Origin: an uncultured Aquimarina sp.
GTDB lineage: Bacteria; Bacteroidota; Bacteroidia; Flavobacteriales; Flavobacteriaceae
NCBI GenBank assembly: GCA_947503835.1
Contig: CANNFM010000006.1
Coordinates: forward strand, 124,001 to 188,000
DNA length: 64,000 bases
Direction of reading: 5' to 3'
The translations under genes were made by a program, and so were the position numbers. The notes beneath the pieces were generated by a model that searched no databases, had not been told where the DNA came from, and saw only the letters and a list, made by a program, of their open reading frames with translations. Shown one piece after another: positions 53,903 to 63,929 of this stretch (the stretch's first letter is position 1; each line of letters starts with the position of its first letter).

Positions 53903-54126
53903 CAGTTATAGTAGGCATTTTGTTACGATCAACATAGAAACGAGTAACAACAATTAAGGAAATTAGAGATATTTTGGTGTAGAAGATGGATTCAAGGAGT
54001 GTATTTACTCCTTAAAGTATAACACATATAGTCTTGAAACAGGATTTGTTATTAATTGAATAACCCAATAAAGACTTGGGCTTAGTATAATTCTAAAACC
54101 TAGTGTTGTACTATTGAAATAAAAAA
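53903..54126. other. Intergenic stretch between array and terminator
   Basis: 224 nt without a supported gene. The only structure I see is a short hairpin, AAGGAGT (53994-54000) with ACTCCTT (54007-54013), with no T-tract after it. Confidence 0.4.
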
Positions 54127-54153
54127 AATCCTGAATAACGGTTCAGGATTTTT
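54127..54153. terminator. Bidirectional Rho-independent terminator
   Basis: AATCCTGAA (54127-54135) with TTCAGGATT (54142-54150), a perfect 9-bp stem and 6-nt loop, flanked by an A8 tract on the left and T-rich sequence on the right. It sits 22 nt after the stop of the minus-strand esterase gene and so ends that transcript; it also blocks plus-strand read-through from the array side. Confidence 0.8.
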
Positions 54154-54175
54154 TATGTATATCGATTACTCGTTT

Positions 54176-55111
54176 TTATTTTAAAAGAAACTCTAGCGGG
54201 ATATGTACCCTTTCATTCCAGCTTTTCTCGTTATGGCCAGCCCCATCAAATTTTTTGGTGATCCAGTTATTGTCTTTAATATATCCTTTGGCGACCATCA
54301 TTTCATCTACTTGTTTCTGAAACGGTTCGTATTGTGCATCTAAGCCTTCGGTTCCGAAATCAAAATAAATTTTGTGTGTCGCAGGATCGGGTAATGTTGC
54401 TGGCAGCGTTTTTATATAAGCTTCTCCCAAAATAGGGATAGGCCAATGTGTGGATACACATCCTGCTGCTCCAAATACTTCTGGGTATTTGCATATGGCG
54501 TATAGTGATATAAGTCCACCCATAGATGATCCCATAATGGATGTATCTTCGGTTTTGGTAGATACATTATACGTTTTATCAATAAAAGGTTTTAATTCTT
54601 CTACTAAAAATTTTAAATATTCATCAGAGTAGAGGGCATCATACCCTGTGTTTTCTTTTAGAGATGCTTTGGCTTGTGGATTTTCACTTACCTCTGCAGG
54701 AGCCTTAGGCATGTATTCAGAAAAGCGTTTGTTTACGGTGTTCCAGGGAGCAACTACGATAGTGTTTTTGATTTTTCCTAGATTTATCAAACTGTCCATG
54801 GCCTCATCAACACCCCAATCGATTCCTGTATATGAAGTTTTTGAATTAAAAACATTCTGGCCATCGTGCATATAGAGCACTTTGTATTTTTCTGTTGAAG
54901 AAGCATCATATCCAGAAGGTAGGAAAACTTCAACATGGCGCGCATCTACATATTTGGATTTAAAGTCTTTATAAACGACAACCTCACTTTGCTTTATTAC
55001 TGTTTCTTCAATGGTTTCTGCTACTGGATTTTCACCCTCTTTAGATTGTTGTTTGCACGATATAAGTATTGCAAGTATAAGAATAACTGAAATTGATTTT
55101 AATATGTTCAT
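54176..55111 (-). CDS. Esterase-type alpha/beta hydrolase lipoprotein
   Basis: 311 residues with a lipoprotein signal ending LISC (Cys19). The core is a putative esterase (Esterase_D-like) domain: VEVFLPSGYDAS, KVLYMHDGQNVF and the nucleophile elbow MGSSMGGLIS, with a late GAGHNEKSW supplying the catalytic His. Relatives include IroE/Fes-like siderophore esterases and carbohydrate esterases. The substrate is unknown. It follows the M28 peptidase gene by 31 nt on the same strand and is terminated by a strong hairpin. Confidence 0.85.
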   Translation of the reverse strand: MNILKSISVILILAILISCKQQSKEGENPVAETIEETVIKQSEVVVYKDFKSKYVDARHVEVFLPSGYDASSTEKYKVLYMHDGQNVFNSKTSYTGIDWGVDEAMDSLINLGKIKNTIVVAPWNTVNKRFSEYMPKAPAEVSENPQAKASLKENTGYDALYSDEYLKFLVEELKPFIDKTYNVSTKTEDTSIMGSSMGGLISLYAICKYPEVFGAAGCVSTHWPIPILGEAYIKTLPATLPDPATHKIYFDFGTEGLDAQYEPFQKQVDEMMVAKGYIKDNNWITKKFDGAGHNEKSWNERVHIPLEFLLK

Positions 55112-55142
55112 TGTAGGTTTTTAATTGGTTAATACTAGGTAT

Positions 55143-56483
55143 CTAATCTCTAAAAATTTTTGATGGAAAAACGATAGGGCTTTCAAACCCGTTTTTTCCA
55201 ACGGTAGCAATCCCGAAAAGATAGTTATCGATTACTATTCCTTCTAATGTAAAGCTATCTACATTTCCTACAAAACGACTATGATCCCATGTCGGAGATG
55301 TAGTGTCTCTCCAGTAAATTTTATATCCTTTGATCGTTGAGTCTTCAATTTTTTTCCATTTAAACTTGGTAGAAGGTTGTACGATACCACCAATTTCGAC
55401 CTCGGTTAATGCCGGGGGAGCCCATGCAATACTTGCTAGATTAATAGCATTAACGGCGGTAAGTTTAGCTGCATAATCAAAGTTAACATGTTCTACAACA
55501 TCACCATATTGTATTCCGTTTTCTTCTCTGATATCTTGATGTTGTTGTGTATAATTTTCATGAGCTTCCATAATTCGAATTCCCGCATAACCAACATCGT
55601 TAAATGGTCTATGATGACCACCTCGCCCAAAACGATCGAGTCTATATACGAGCATTGGGTTCATTTCGGGCATATATGTTTTTACCGTTTTATGAATATA
55701 ACGAGCCAATTGACGCGAGATACCATCTACCTCACCACCATAAAAACGCCTTGATTTACGTTGTTCTTCAGTCTCCGTCGGAGGTACAGGTTCAGAAAAT
55801 ATTCTGAATGTTCTATTATCAATCACTCCATCTACACCTTTAATATTGCCTATCATATCATTGTTCATGATTCCTATGATATCCCATCCTTTGTTTTTGG
55901 CATGTTCTGCTAATCCTTTGCCACCAAACAAGCCTTGCTCTTCACCGGATAAGCCAAGGTAAATAATACTATTTTCGAATTTGTATTTTGAAAGGACCCG
56001 GGCAGCCTCTATTGTTCCGGCCATTCCACTGGCATTATCATTAGCTCCTGGAGAATCATGGGTATAATCGGTTGGGTCTGATATTCGAGAATCAATATCG
56101 CCACTCATAATAATATATCGATTAGGATATTTTGTTCCTTTTTGGATGGCTACTACATTCACTACCCAAACATCATTTACAATACGTTTATTTGCCCCTT
56201 TTTTAACCAGATCTTTTTGATAAAAGACATCTAAACAATTTGTACATTCTTTTGAAATATTATCAAATTCAGATTTGATCCATCGTCGTGCTGCACCAAT
56301 TCCTCTGGTTTTAGAAACTGTGTCACTAAGTGTATGTCGTGTACCAAAACCTGCAAGAGTTCTGATATCTTTTTCGACCCTATCGGCAGATACGGCATCG
56401 ATAATATCATAGATTCTTTGATCGGTTTGTGCAACTATAAAAGTGGATACTAAGAGTAAAATTGAGGTAAGAAATGTATTCAT
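55143..56483 (-). CDS. Exported M28 family peptidase
   Basis: 446 residues with a signal peptide ending IVAQ (about 19). The zinc-aminopeptidase core has THDSPGANDNASGMAG (Asp ligand), LGLSGEEQGLFGG (catalytic Glu and ligand) and NNDMIGN (third Asp), with a late His in RMEAHENY-type context (IMEAHENYTQQHQD). A C-terminal beta domain of about 90 residues (TKFKWKKIEDSTIKGYKIYWR) looks like fibronectin type III. It probably removes N-terminal residues from peptides outside the cytoplasm, and is transcribed with the esterase lipoprotein. Confidence 0.88.
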   Translation of the reverse strand: MNTFLTSILLLVSTFIVAQTDQRIYDIIDAVSADRVEKDIRTLAGFGTRHTLSDTVSKTRGIGAARRWIKSEFDNISKECTNCLDVFYQKDLVKKGANKRIVNDVWVVNVVAIQKGTKYPNRYIIMSGDIDSRISDPTDYTHDSPGANDNASGMAGTIEAARVLSKYKFENSIIYLGLSGEEQGLFGGKGLAEHAKNKGWDIIGIMNNDMIGNIKGVDGVIDNRTFRIFSEPVPPTETEEQRKSRRFYGGEVDGISRQLARYIHKTVKTYMPEMNPMLVYRLDRFGRGGHHRPFNDVGYAGIRIMEAHENYTQQHQDIREENGIQYGDVVEHVNFDYAAKLTAVNAINLASIAWAPPALTEVEIGGIVQPSTKFKWKKIEDSTIKGYKIYWRDTTSPTWDHSRFVGNVDSFTLEGIVIDNYLFGIATVGKNGFESPIVFPSKIFRD

Positions 56484-56944
56484 TTTGATGATTTTGATCG
56501 CCTAATTTAACTAAAAGAGGTTTGGTAGGAAGGAATCTTAACAAATTTATAAGAGTACTAATTACTTTTAGATTTTTATAACCATTTATTTATATGGTGG
56601 TTAGGTGTTTTTGATTTTTTATATATCCTAATTATTTATTAATAAAATGTTTTTGAAAGTGTTGCTATTGGTTGAATCAAAGAATAAGTGATATATTTAG
56701 ACACAAAGTTTTTTTGTTGATTCTAAAGGGAAAACTTTTTTAGGGAAAATTAATTTTTAGGGGCTATGACTAGTTATTTACTTTACACTAAATTACTAGT
56801 TCATTTTTTTGATACCAAACGTTTTTTTGTTACTATCTTTAATAATCAGATAGAAAAACAAATTAACCTGTCAATCCTTTTCAGTTAACATTTTCGTTAA
56901 AACATTAGATATTTAAATTGTTTTGAAATTTAGACTATAGTCGT
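56484..56944. other. Intergenic region upstream of the TonB receptor cluster
   Basis: 461 nt, very AT-rich, with no gene. It must hold the divergent promoters of the M28 gene and the TonB cluster. A 7-bp inverted pair, GAATCAA (56674-56680) and TTGATTC (56717-56723), is the only symmetry noted and could be chance. Confidence 0.35.
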
Positions 56945-57694
56945 ATGGTGAATATTATGAATACATCGAAAAACTACATTATTTTTTTACTGTTACCATT
57001 TGTTTTTTTTGGTCAGGATAGTACCATGGAGAGTGAGTACTACGATTGGTTCGATGAGGTATTAGGAAAAGAGCATACAGGATTATATAACGGTAAGCAA
57101 TATGTTGATCTCGATGTAAATAAAATACATGAGAATAAAAATGCTTTCTTTTTATCAGACAAGGTTATGATCGGTTCTGTTATGTATGATGGTCAAACGT
57201 ATCATAATATTGGGATGAAATACAATCTTGAGAAGGATATCCTTTTGGCAACATTAAAATCTGGTACGACAGTTTCGATTATTCAATTGATCAGAGATAA
57301 AATTGATGAATTTAAAATTGAAGGGCATCGATTTGTTAGAATTGCCAATGTACTAGACGATAATACATCAATTAATGGATTTTATGAAGTGTTATTAGAG
57401 GATTCTTCTTTTTCATTGTTGAAGAAGAATAAAAAGAATAGAAGAAAACATATACAGGCAGGTAGGTTATTATCCTACGAATTTATAAGTGCAAACAGTT
57501 ATATTTTGTTGATGAATAAGAAGTATAAAAAGATCACAACAACTAGAGCGGATATCATTAAAATCTTTCCTGAATATAAAAAAGAGATTAAACAATTTTA
57601 TGAGGCCTATAAAAGATTAAGAAAATCAGAACCCGATAAGTTTATGCAAAGACTATTTAAAAGCGTTATTAATTCATCCTTATCCTCGTTATAA
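56945..57694 (+). CDS. Exported protein of unknown function
   Basis: 249 residues with a signal peptide ending FFGQ (about 24 from the first ATG; an in-frame ATG at residue 5 is an alternative start). The mature part is rich in Lys, Tyr and charged residues with LIRDKIDEFKIEGHRFVRI and a basic C-terminal half (NKKNRRKH, MNKKYKK). I recognise no domain. It is separated by one nt from the TonB receptor gene, so it belongs to that operon and probably acts in the periplasm with the receptor. The truncated gene at the window end begins with a very similar signal peptide. Confidence 0.75.
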   Translation: MVNIMNTSKNYIIFLLLPFVFFGQDSTMESEYYDWFDEVLGKEHTGLYNGKQYVDLDVNKIHENKNAFFLSDKVMIGSVMYDGQTYHNIGMKYNLEKDILLATLKSGTTVSIIQLIRDKIDEFKIEGHRFVRIANVLDDNTSINGFYEVLLEDSSFSLLKKNKKNRRKHIQAGRLLSYEFISANSYILLMNKKYKKITTTRADIIKIFPEYKKEIKQFYEAYKRLRKSEPDKFMQRLFKSVINSSLSSL

Positions 57695-57695
57695 T

Positions 57696-60479
57696 ATGAA
57701 TTTTAATACAATAAGAAAAGGTTTTGTGTTGAGTTTTTTATTGTTTGTTTCTGGTATCGGGGCACAACAAAATGAATCATTAATCACACTATCATTTAAA
57801 AATTCTGATTTAAATTCTGTTCTAAATCAGATAGAGGAACGAACTGATTATCGTTTTTATTTCATTGATTCTTGGTTGCAAGAGTATAATGATATGTCTG
57901 GAGATTATAATAATGTTTCGATTACAAGTGTATTAGATGATCTATTTACAGAGACTGTACTTAATTATTATATAATGAAGGATGGTAAAGTGATTCTAAC
58001 CCAAAATAATATCGTTTACGATAACCTTCCTGAGGACTTTTTTGGAAAACCAAAGGATAGTGTTGAACAGGAGGTGAAAAAAAGATATAAAAGGGTTTCA
58101 CCAGTTTTTGCAACCAGTAAAAGTCCGGCAAAAAGTGTTAAGGTAGAAACCATTAAGATTGGTAAGGCACTTCGAGGAAATTTGAGACAAAAATTTACAT
58201 TATCAGGATACATTACAAATGAGCAAACTAAAAAGCCATTACCTAATGCTGCTATAGTGGTAAATGATATGAATGTTGGGGCTGTAACAGATAGTAATGG
58301 ATTTTATGAAGTAGAATTAAATGTTGGCACGAATATTTTTGAGATCAATTCTTTAGGAATGGAGGATTTTAAAAAGAACATAATCATATATAGTGATGGT
58401 AGATATGATACTTCTATTAACGAAAAAATAGAGCAATTAGACGAAGTACTTCTTCAGACCGAGATTAATAATAATGTAGAAGAGGTAGTAACAAAAACTA
58501 AGGTCGATGTAGAGGAATCTAAAAATATACCATTAGCATTGGGTGAGCGTGATGTTCTTAAGGTTGCTACTTCTTTACCAGGAATTAGTACTGCCGGAGA
58601 AGGAGCCGCAGGATATAATGTAAGAGGAGGGAAGGCTGATCAAAATCTTATACTTTTAGATGATGCGGTTGTCTATAATCCTCAACATTTTTTCGGAATC
58701 TTTTCTGCGTTAAACCCATTTGCTTTAGGCGATGTAAGTATATATAAGAATAGTATTCCTGCCGAATATGGAGGTAGATTGTCTTCTGTATTTGATTTAA
58801 CAACAAAAGATGCAAGTGTAGAGGAATTTAAAGGAGAAGCTTCTGTTGGGCCGGTTACGGGGAATGTTTTGTTAGAAACTCCTATTATTAAAGATAAAGC
58901 TGGATTAATGGTAGGAGGGCGAGGAGCTTATGCCAATTGGATTTTAAGCTCATTAGATGATGAATCTCTTCAAAATAGTGAAGCATCATTCTATGATGTT
59001 GTGGCAAAATATAATCATCAAATTACAGAAAAATCTAAAATAGAAGCAACGGCATATTTGAGCAGGGATGATTTTAGCATTACATCAGATTCATTATATA
59101 TCTACGGTAATAGAGCATTATCGTTGAGATGGAATTACCGATTTAATGAAAAGAATACGGGTAAATTAGCGTTGTCTAATAGTCAATATAAGTTTGATAT
59201 CGAATTTGATGGCCAAAGTAATGATGATTTTGAATTAGGATACAGTATCGATGAAACAGAGTTAAAGCTTCAGTTTAAATACTTATACAGCGATAAATTG
59301 AATTTTAATTATGGTGTTTCTAGTAAGTTATATAATGTAAGACCAGGAAAAATTAATCCTAAAGGAGCAGAATCCATAATAAACCCATTTGAAATCGATA
59401 AAGAACGAGGATTAGAATCTGCAGTTTTCTTAACCTCAGAAGTAGATTTGACCAAAAAGCTTTCTCTTAGTGCAGGGATTAGATATTCTATTTTTAATGC
59501 ACTTGGAGCAGGTACACAGAATATATATCAAGAAGGAGTTCCAAGAAGTGAAGGAACTGTACAAGAAACATTGTCTTTTGATGAGAATGAAATCATTGAA
59601 ACATACGGAGGACCCGAATTTAGGGTTTCTGGAAGATACTTATTGGGAGAAGATCTTTCGATAAAAGCTTCATATAACAAAACGTTTCAATTCATACATA
59701 CACTTTCAAATAACACCACCGTATCACCTATTGATACCTGGAAACTTTCGGATCTGAATATAGAACCACAGAGTTCTCAACAATATGCACTAGGAGCATA
59801 TAAAAACTTTGATGACAATGCGTACGAATTGAGTCTAGAAGGGTTTTATAAGAAATCAGATAATATTTTAGATTTTAAAACAGGAGCAGAAATATTACTA
59901 AATGAAAATGTAGAAACCGAGGTATTGCAAGGAAAAGGAAAAGCATACGGAGTAGAGTTTTTGCTTAAAAAACAAAAAGGAAAGCTTTATGGTTGGCTGG
60001 GGTATACCTACTCTCGTTCTTTAATTCAGTTAGATAGTCAATTTAGAGAGGAACGTGTAAATAATGGTGATTTTTTCCCTTCTAATTTTGATAAACCTCA
60101 CGATTTTAGCCTGGTGGCTAATTACAAACTTACAAAGCGTTTTAGCTTATCCACAAATTTTGTATATCAAACGGGTAGACCTATTACTTTTCCAATAGGT
60201 AGCTTTTCTTTCAATGGATCAGATTTTACAGTGTTTAGTGAACGAAACAAATTTAGAATTCCTGATTTTTATAGGTTAGACCTAGGGTTTAATATAGAAG
60301 GAAATCACAAGAAAAATAAACTGGCTCATAGTTTTTGGACGATATCAATTTATAATGTATTAGGACGTAATAACCCTTTCTCAGTGTTTTTTGTTACTGA
60401 AAACGGAGAGGTAAAAGGCTTGCAGAGCTCTATTTTTTCGATTCCGATACCTTCTATTACTTATAATTTTAAATTTTAG
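57696..60479 (+). CDS. TonB-dependent receptor with STN domain
   Basis: 927 residues: signal peptide (to about 24, GIGAQ); STN/secretin-TonB N-terminal domain (about 27-105; LNSVLNQIEERTDYRFYF); carboxypeptidase-like regulatory domain (about 170-255; TLSGYITNEQTKKPLPNAAI); plug (about 280-385; YNVRGGKADQNLILLDDAVV, AEYGGRLSSVFDL); outer membrane barrel to residue 927, ending in an aromatic (YNFKF). An STN domain usually lets the receptor contact an anti-sigma factor, yet no sigma/anti-sigma pair adjoins it. The partner downstream is a DUF4249 lipoprotein, not SusD, so the cargo is probably not a glycan. Confidence 0.9.
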   Translation: MNFNTIRKGFVLSFLLFVSGIGAQQNESLITLSFKNSDLNSVLNQIEERTDYRFYFIDSWLQEYNDMSGDYNNVSITSVLDDLFTETVLNYYIMKDGKVILTQNNIVYDNLPEDFFGKPKDSVEQEVKKRYKRVSPVFATSKSPAKSVKVETIKIGKALRGNLRQKFTLSGYITNEQTKKPLPNAAIVVNDMNVGAVTDSNGFYEVELNVGTNIFEINSLGMEDFKKNIIIYSDGRYDTSINEKIEQLDEVLLQTEINNNVEEVVTKTKVDVEESKNIPLALGERDVLKVATSLPGISTAGEGAAGYNVRGGKADQNLILLDDAVVYNPQHFFGIFSALNPFALGDVSIYKNSIPAEYGGRLSSVFDLTTKDASVEEFKGEASVGPVTGNVLLETPIIKDKAGLMVGGRGAYANWILSSLDDESLQNSEASFYDVVAKYNHQITEKSKIEATAYLSRDDFSITSDSLYIYGNRALSLRWNYRFNEKNTGKLALSNSQYKFDIEFDGQSNDDFELGYSIDETELKLQFKYLYSDKLNFNYGVSSKLYNVRPGKINPKGAESIINPFEIDKERGLESAVFLTSEVDLTKKLSLSAGIRYSIFNALGAGTQNIYQEGVPRSEGTVQETLSFDENEIIETYGGPEFRVSGRYLLGEDLSIKASYNKTFQFIHTLSNNTTVSPIDTWKLSDLNIEPQSSQQYALGAYKNFDDNAYELSLEGFYKKSDNILDFKTGAEILLNENVETEVLQGKGKAYGVEFLLKKQKGKLYGWLGYTYSRSLIQLDSQFREERVNNGDFFPSNFDKPHDFSLVANYKLTKRFSLSTNFVYQTGRPITFPIGSFSFNGSDFTVFSERNKFRIPDFYRLDLGFNIEGNHKKNKLAHSFWTISIYNVLGRNNPFSVFFVTENGEVKGLQSSIFSIPIPSITYNFKF

Positions 60480-60483
60480 AACC

Positions 60484-61728
60484 ATGAAATCCTACATAAA
60501 GTTGATCAAATACAAAAGAATATCCAAGATTTTAATTTTGCTTTTGGTGTGTAGTATAATATCTCAATGTGTTGATCCATTTGAGATAGAAACAGAAAAC
60601 TTTGAGAGTATTTTGATTATCAATACAACGATGACCGATGAGGTAAAACATCAAAAAGTTGAACTGTCAAGAACATTTAGGTTTGAAGATAGTATCGCAC
60701 CACCGGAGAGCGATGCTGTAGTTAAAGTTATTGAAGAATCTGGTGTAGAATATCTGTTTAAGGCAGAAAATGAAACTCCAGGAACCTATACTTCAGAACA
60801 AGAATTTTCAATAGAGCCGGGTAAAGAATATACATTATCCATAAAAACTTCAGATGGTAGATCGTATGTATCGGATAAGGTAACTTTACCTCAGGAAACA
60901 TCTATAGAAAACGTGTATGCAAAACAAATTACTAATGACCGAGGTGTAGAAGGAGTCGGGATATTTGTAAACACTTTTGATCCTACAGGTAATTCTAGAT
61001 ATTACCGATATGAATATGAAGAAACATTTAGGTTTGACGCACCGTTTTGGGTTCCTACAGATGTTATAGCAAGGACTTTTACACCACCACTTGGTTTTGA
61101 ACAGCTTGTTTTTGAGTTTGAAATAAGACCTCAAGGAGAAAGAATATGTTACAGGGGCAATGAATCTAATGAAATTATTGTAACTAATACCAATGCTTTT
61201 ACACAAGATAGACTCTCAGATTTTTTATTTAGGTTTATTCCGGCAGATGATGTTATGGTAGCCGATCGATACAGTATCTTGGTTAAGCAACTAGTACAAT
61301 CCAGAGAAGCTAATGAGTTTTATGAGACCCTTAATAATTTTTCGGAATCAGAGAGTGTATTCTCCCAAGTACAACCTGGATTTATAACAGGTAATATTGT
61401 TTCAGAAACCAATCCTGACGAGAAAGTATTAGGTTTTTTTGAGGTATCATCGATAGCTACAAAACGTTTGTTTTTTAATAGAGAAGACGTTCTAAGTAAT
61501 GACTTATTAAGGTTCGAGCTTGATTGTTTTCAAACTACCATAGAGCCTGCTCCATTTGAAGAGGAAGAGGATTTTCGTAGAAGACTTGCCTCTGTGATTA
61601 ATAGTGGAAGATTAAAGTTTTTAGATGCCGTAAGTATCGAAGGTGAAATATTTACTTTCGTTCCAAGAGAATGTGGTGATTGTACAGCATTAGGAAAAAG
61701 TGATCCTCCAGATTTTTGGATAGAATAA
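60484..61728 (+). CDS. DUF4249 domain lipoprotein
   Basis: 414 residues with a lipoprotein signal ending ISQC (Cys29). The N-terminal Ig-like start (DPFEIETENFESILIINTTMTDE) and the body (QKVELSRTFRF, VSDKVTLPQ) are typical of DUF4249 proteins, which accompany TonB receptors in Bacteroidota. Two Cys near the end (PRECGDCTALG) are conserved-looking. It starts 4 nt after the receptor gene. It is probably the surface or periplasmic partner of the receptor; ligand unknown. Confidence 0.85.
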   Translation: MKSYIKLIKYKRISKILILLLVCSIISQCVDPFEIETENFESILIINTTMTDEVKHQKVELSRTFRFEDSIAPPESDAVVKVIEESGVEYLFKAENETPGTYTSEQEFSIEPGKEYTLSIKTSDGRSYVSDKVTLPQETSIENVYAKQITNDRGVEGVGIFVNTFDPTGNSRYYRYEYEETFRFDAPFWVPTDVIARTFTPPLGFEQLVFEFEIRPQGERICYRGNESNEIIVTNTNAFTQDRLSDFLFRFIPADDVMVADRYSILVKQLVQSREANEFYETLNNFSESESVFSQVQPGFITGNIVSETNPDEKVLGFFEVSSIATKRLFFNREDVLSNDLLRFELDCFQTTIEPAPFEEEEDFRRRLASVINSGRLKFLDAVSIEGEIFTFVPRECGDCTALGKSDPPDFWIE

Positions 61729-61768
61729 AATCAAGACTTATAAAAATGTTTAATGTAAAATTATTTCT

Positions 61769-63550
61769 GTGAATATAAAACCAGTATTATATATCTTCTT
61801 ATTTCTTTTGATATCCTCAATCCAGGCTCAGAGACAGTCTGTTTTAGGAACAATAGAAGAATCATACGGCTATAATCAAATTCCTCAAGAAAAGATGTTT
61901 ATTCACTACAATACAACATTGTTGTTTGCAGGGGAGTATTTATATTACAGATTATATTGCTTAAATGTTGAAAATAATCATTTGAGTGATATTAGCAAGA
62001 TAGGCTATGTGGAACTTATTGGAGAAAACGGAGAAGCGATATTTAAACATAAAATTAAACTTGAAAATGGTTTCGGACAAGGGGATTTTTTCCTCCCGGT
62101 ATCTGTTCCTTCAGGAAACTATAAATTAATAGGATATACACAATGGATGCTCAATGCAGAAAATAACCTTTTCTTTCAAGGGGATATAACCATATTAAAC
62201 CCTTATCAAGGAGATCAAAAAGCAATTCTTTCTAATAATTCTTTAGAACCCCCTATAGATGGAAATATCAATCCAATTAATTCACCAATACTAAAGGCAA
62301 AAGCAAGTACAGGTATAACGCTTACACTAGATAAAGAAGTTATCAAAAAAAGAAACCCGGTAATATTAACCATTGATACACCTGAGTTGGTTAATCAATC
62401 GGGTAATTACTCGATTTCGGTGAGTAAAAAGAATTCTTTTGTTTCTGCAAAAGCTATTTCTGCGGTTGATTTTTCGGTTTTGCATTCTAAAAATATCAAG
62501 AATAAAACAAAATCAGCACAATCTTCTATTTTTCTGCCCGAAATGCGAGGAGAATTGATGTATGGAAAAATTATACCTAAAGAGTCAACTCTTCCGGTTT
62601 CATCGGTTCAAATTGCATTGTCTATACTAGGCAAAACAAATGATATTAAAATTGTGTCTACTAATGATAAAGGAGTTTTCATGATTAATTTAAATAAAAC
62701 CTATAGTGAAGATGAGTTTGTGTTTCAGGTTTTAGGAGAGAATAGAAATGACTATCGAATTGAACTTAGCGAAATTCCTGAGGTTGAGTACCCTGATTTT
62801 GATTTTTATAAGTTTAAATTAACTCAAGAATTAAAGGATCATATTATTGATCGAAGTGTTCATAATCAGATTGATAATAGTTTTTTTATTGTTAAACCAG
62901 ATACAATTCAAGAACCTCTTGATGATATGTCTTTTTATGGAAATCACTATACTACCTATAATCTTGATCAATATACCAGATTCGCTACTGTGAGAGAAAC
63001 TATTGTAGAAATTGTTGATGACGTATGGATGAAAAAAGATGGTAATGGAGATAAAATATTTGCAGTTAGAGGATATTATCCTACTCAAGAAGAGTATGGC
63101 TATAAACCTCTTGTTGTAGTAGATGGTGTTGTAGAACAAGAACACGAGAGTTTAATGGAATATGATGCTCGAAAAATTAAAAGTATCGGTTTTGTTAGGG
63201 ATCGATATTTTTTAGGAACCAAAATTTTTGAAGGAGTATTAATTTTTGAAACTATTGAAGGCAATTATTCAGAGAATTTGAACAAAACTCATCTATTAAA
63301 AACTACTTTGTTACGACCGTTAACACATAAGAATTATTATAAACAGGAGTATGATCAAAAGACTAATGACTATGATCGTATTCCTGATTTTAGATCTCAA
63401 TTACTATGGGAGCCTAGCGTTACTTTAAGTGATTCTACAATAATCAAGTTTTTTACCTCCGACGTGACCGGAGATTATGAAATATCGCTTGAAGGATTTA
63501 CAAATGATGGGGTTCCGGTATCTTTAAAAAAACAGTTTAAGGTAGAGTAA
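61769..63550 (+). CDS. Exported protein with TonB-plug-like C-terminal segment
   Basis: 593 residues from a GTG at 61769 (no in-frame ATG precedes the signal peptide, which ends SIQAQ at about 20). The N-terminal part (EKMFIHYNTTLLFAGEYLYY; SVPSGNYKLIGYTQWM) resembles macroglobulin-type MG2 beta domains seen in flavobacterial exported proteins. Near residues 450-500 a plug-like pattern appears: LVVVDGVV, IKSIGFVRD, GTKIFEGVLIFET, matching the VVDGV...I..I.V...G..GV..I order of TonB receptor plugs, but no barrel follows. It is 40 nt after the DUF4249 gene, so probably the same operon. It may be an accessory to the receptor. Confidence 0.75.
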   Translation: MNIKPVLYIFLFLLISSIQAQRQSVLGTIEESYGYNQIPQEKMFIHYNTTLLFAGEYLYYRLYCLNVENNHLSDISKIGYVELIGENGEAIFKHKIKLENGFGQGDFFLPVSVPSGNYKLIGYTQWMLNAENNLFFQGDITILNPYQGDQKAILSNNSLEPPIDGNINPINSPILKAKASTGITLTLDKEVIKKRNPVILTIDTPELVNQSGNYSISVSKKNSFVSAKAISAVDFSVLHSKNIKNKTKSAQSSIFLPEMRGELMYGKIIPKESTLPVSSVQIALSILGKTNDIKIVSTNDKGVFMINLNKTYSEDEFVFQVLGENRNDYRIELSEIPEVEYPDFDFYKFKLTQELKDHIIDRSVHNQIDNSFFIVKPDTIQEPLDDMSFYGNHYTTYNLDQYTRFATVRETIVEIVDDVWMKKDGNGDKIFAVRGYYPTQEEYGYKPLVVVDGVVEQEHESLMEYDARKIKSIGFVRDRYFLGTKIFEGVLIFETIEGNYSENLNKTHLLKTTLLRPLTHKNYYKQEYDQKTNDYDRIPDFRSQLLWEPSVTLSDSTIIKFFTSDVTGDYEISLEGFTNDGVPVSLKKQFKVE

Positions 63551-63929
63551 CACTTTTTCCACATGTATAAATACCCTTTTTGAAAGTGTTAAGATGTAAA
63601 AATACGTTTGCAATTTTTCATTTTTCAACTTTATTAATTACTTCCGTAATCAACATCTGAATTCAATGAACACTAGTGTTAAATCAATTTCGTAGCCATC
63701 ATTATGGTAGGTAAATTGCTTTTTTGTACTTGTATTAAATGTTTCAAATTGTTTTTGAACGACTCTAGGTAACTCTAAAGTAAACTTATTAACACGAAAA
63801 CGTTGTAGATTTTGTGTGCTACATGAATTTCGAATATTTCCTCATATCTTAGTTTAAGGGACTTCTAAAAATTTTAGAAGAAGGGTATACAGAAAAAGAA
63901 TTCTGATTTTACACAAACAGATAGGGGAT
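63551..63929. other. Intergenic region before the last gene
   Basis: 379 nt. No intact gene is supported. A stop-free minus-strand stretch, 63650-63841, encodes 63 residues with protein-like composition but no start codon; it is listed separately. The rest is AT-rich leader, ending with AGGGGA before the last ATG. Confidence 0.4.
63650..63841 (-). pseudogene. Possible gene fragment, 63 codons, no start
   Basis: On the minus strand a frame is open from just after a TGA at 63842-63844 to a TGA at 63650-63652. It includes RFRVNKFTLELPRVVQKQF and HNDGYEIDLTLVFIEF, a mix of residues unlike most random AT-rich translations. There is no ATG or GTG in frame and I cannot assign a family. It may be the 3' relic of a lost gene or chance. 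Confidence 0.25.

Noticed and set aside
53903..54126. Coding remnant upstream of the array on the minus strand
   Set aside because: A 35-codon open stretch exists but has no start, no recognised motif and a length expected by chance.
63549..63592. Terminator hairpin AACACTTT/AAAGTGTT after the last complete gene
   Set aside because: The loop is about 28 nt and no T-tract follows, so it is too weak to call.
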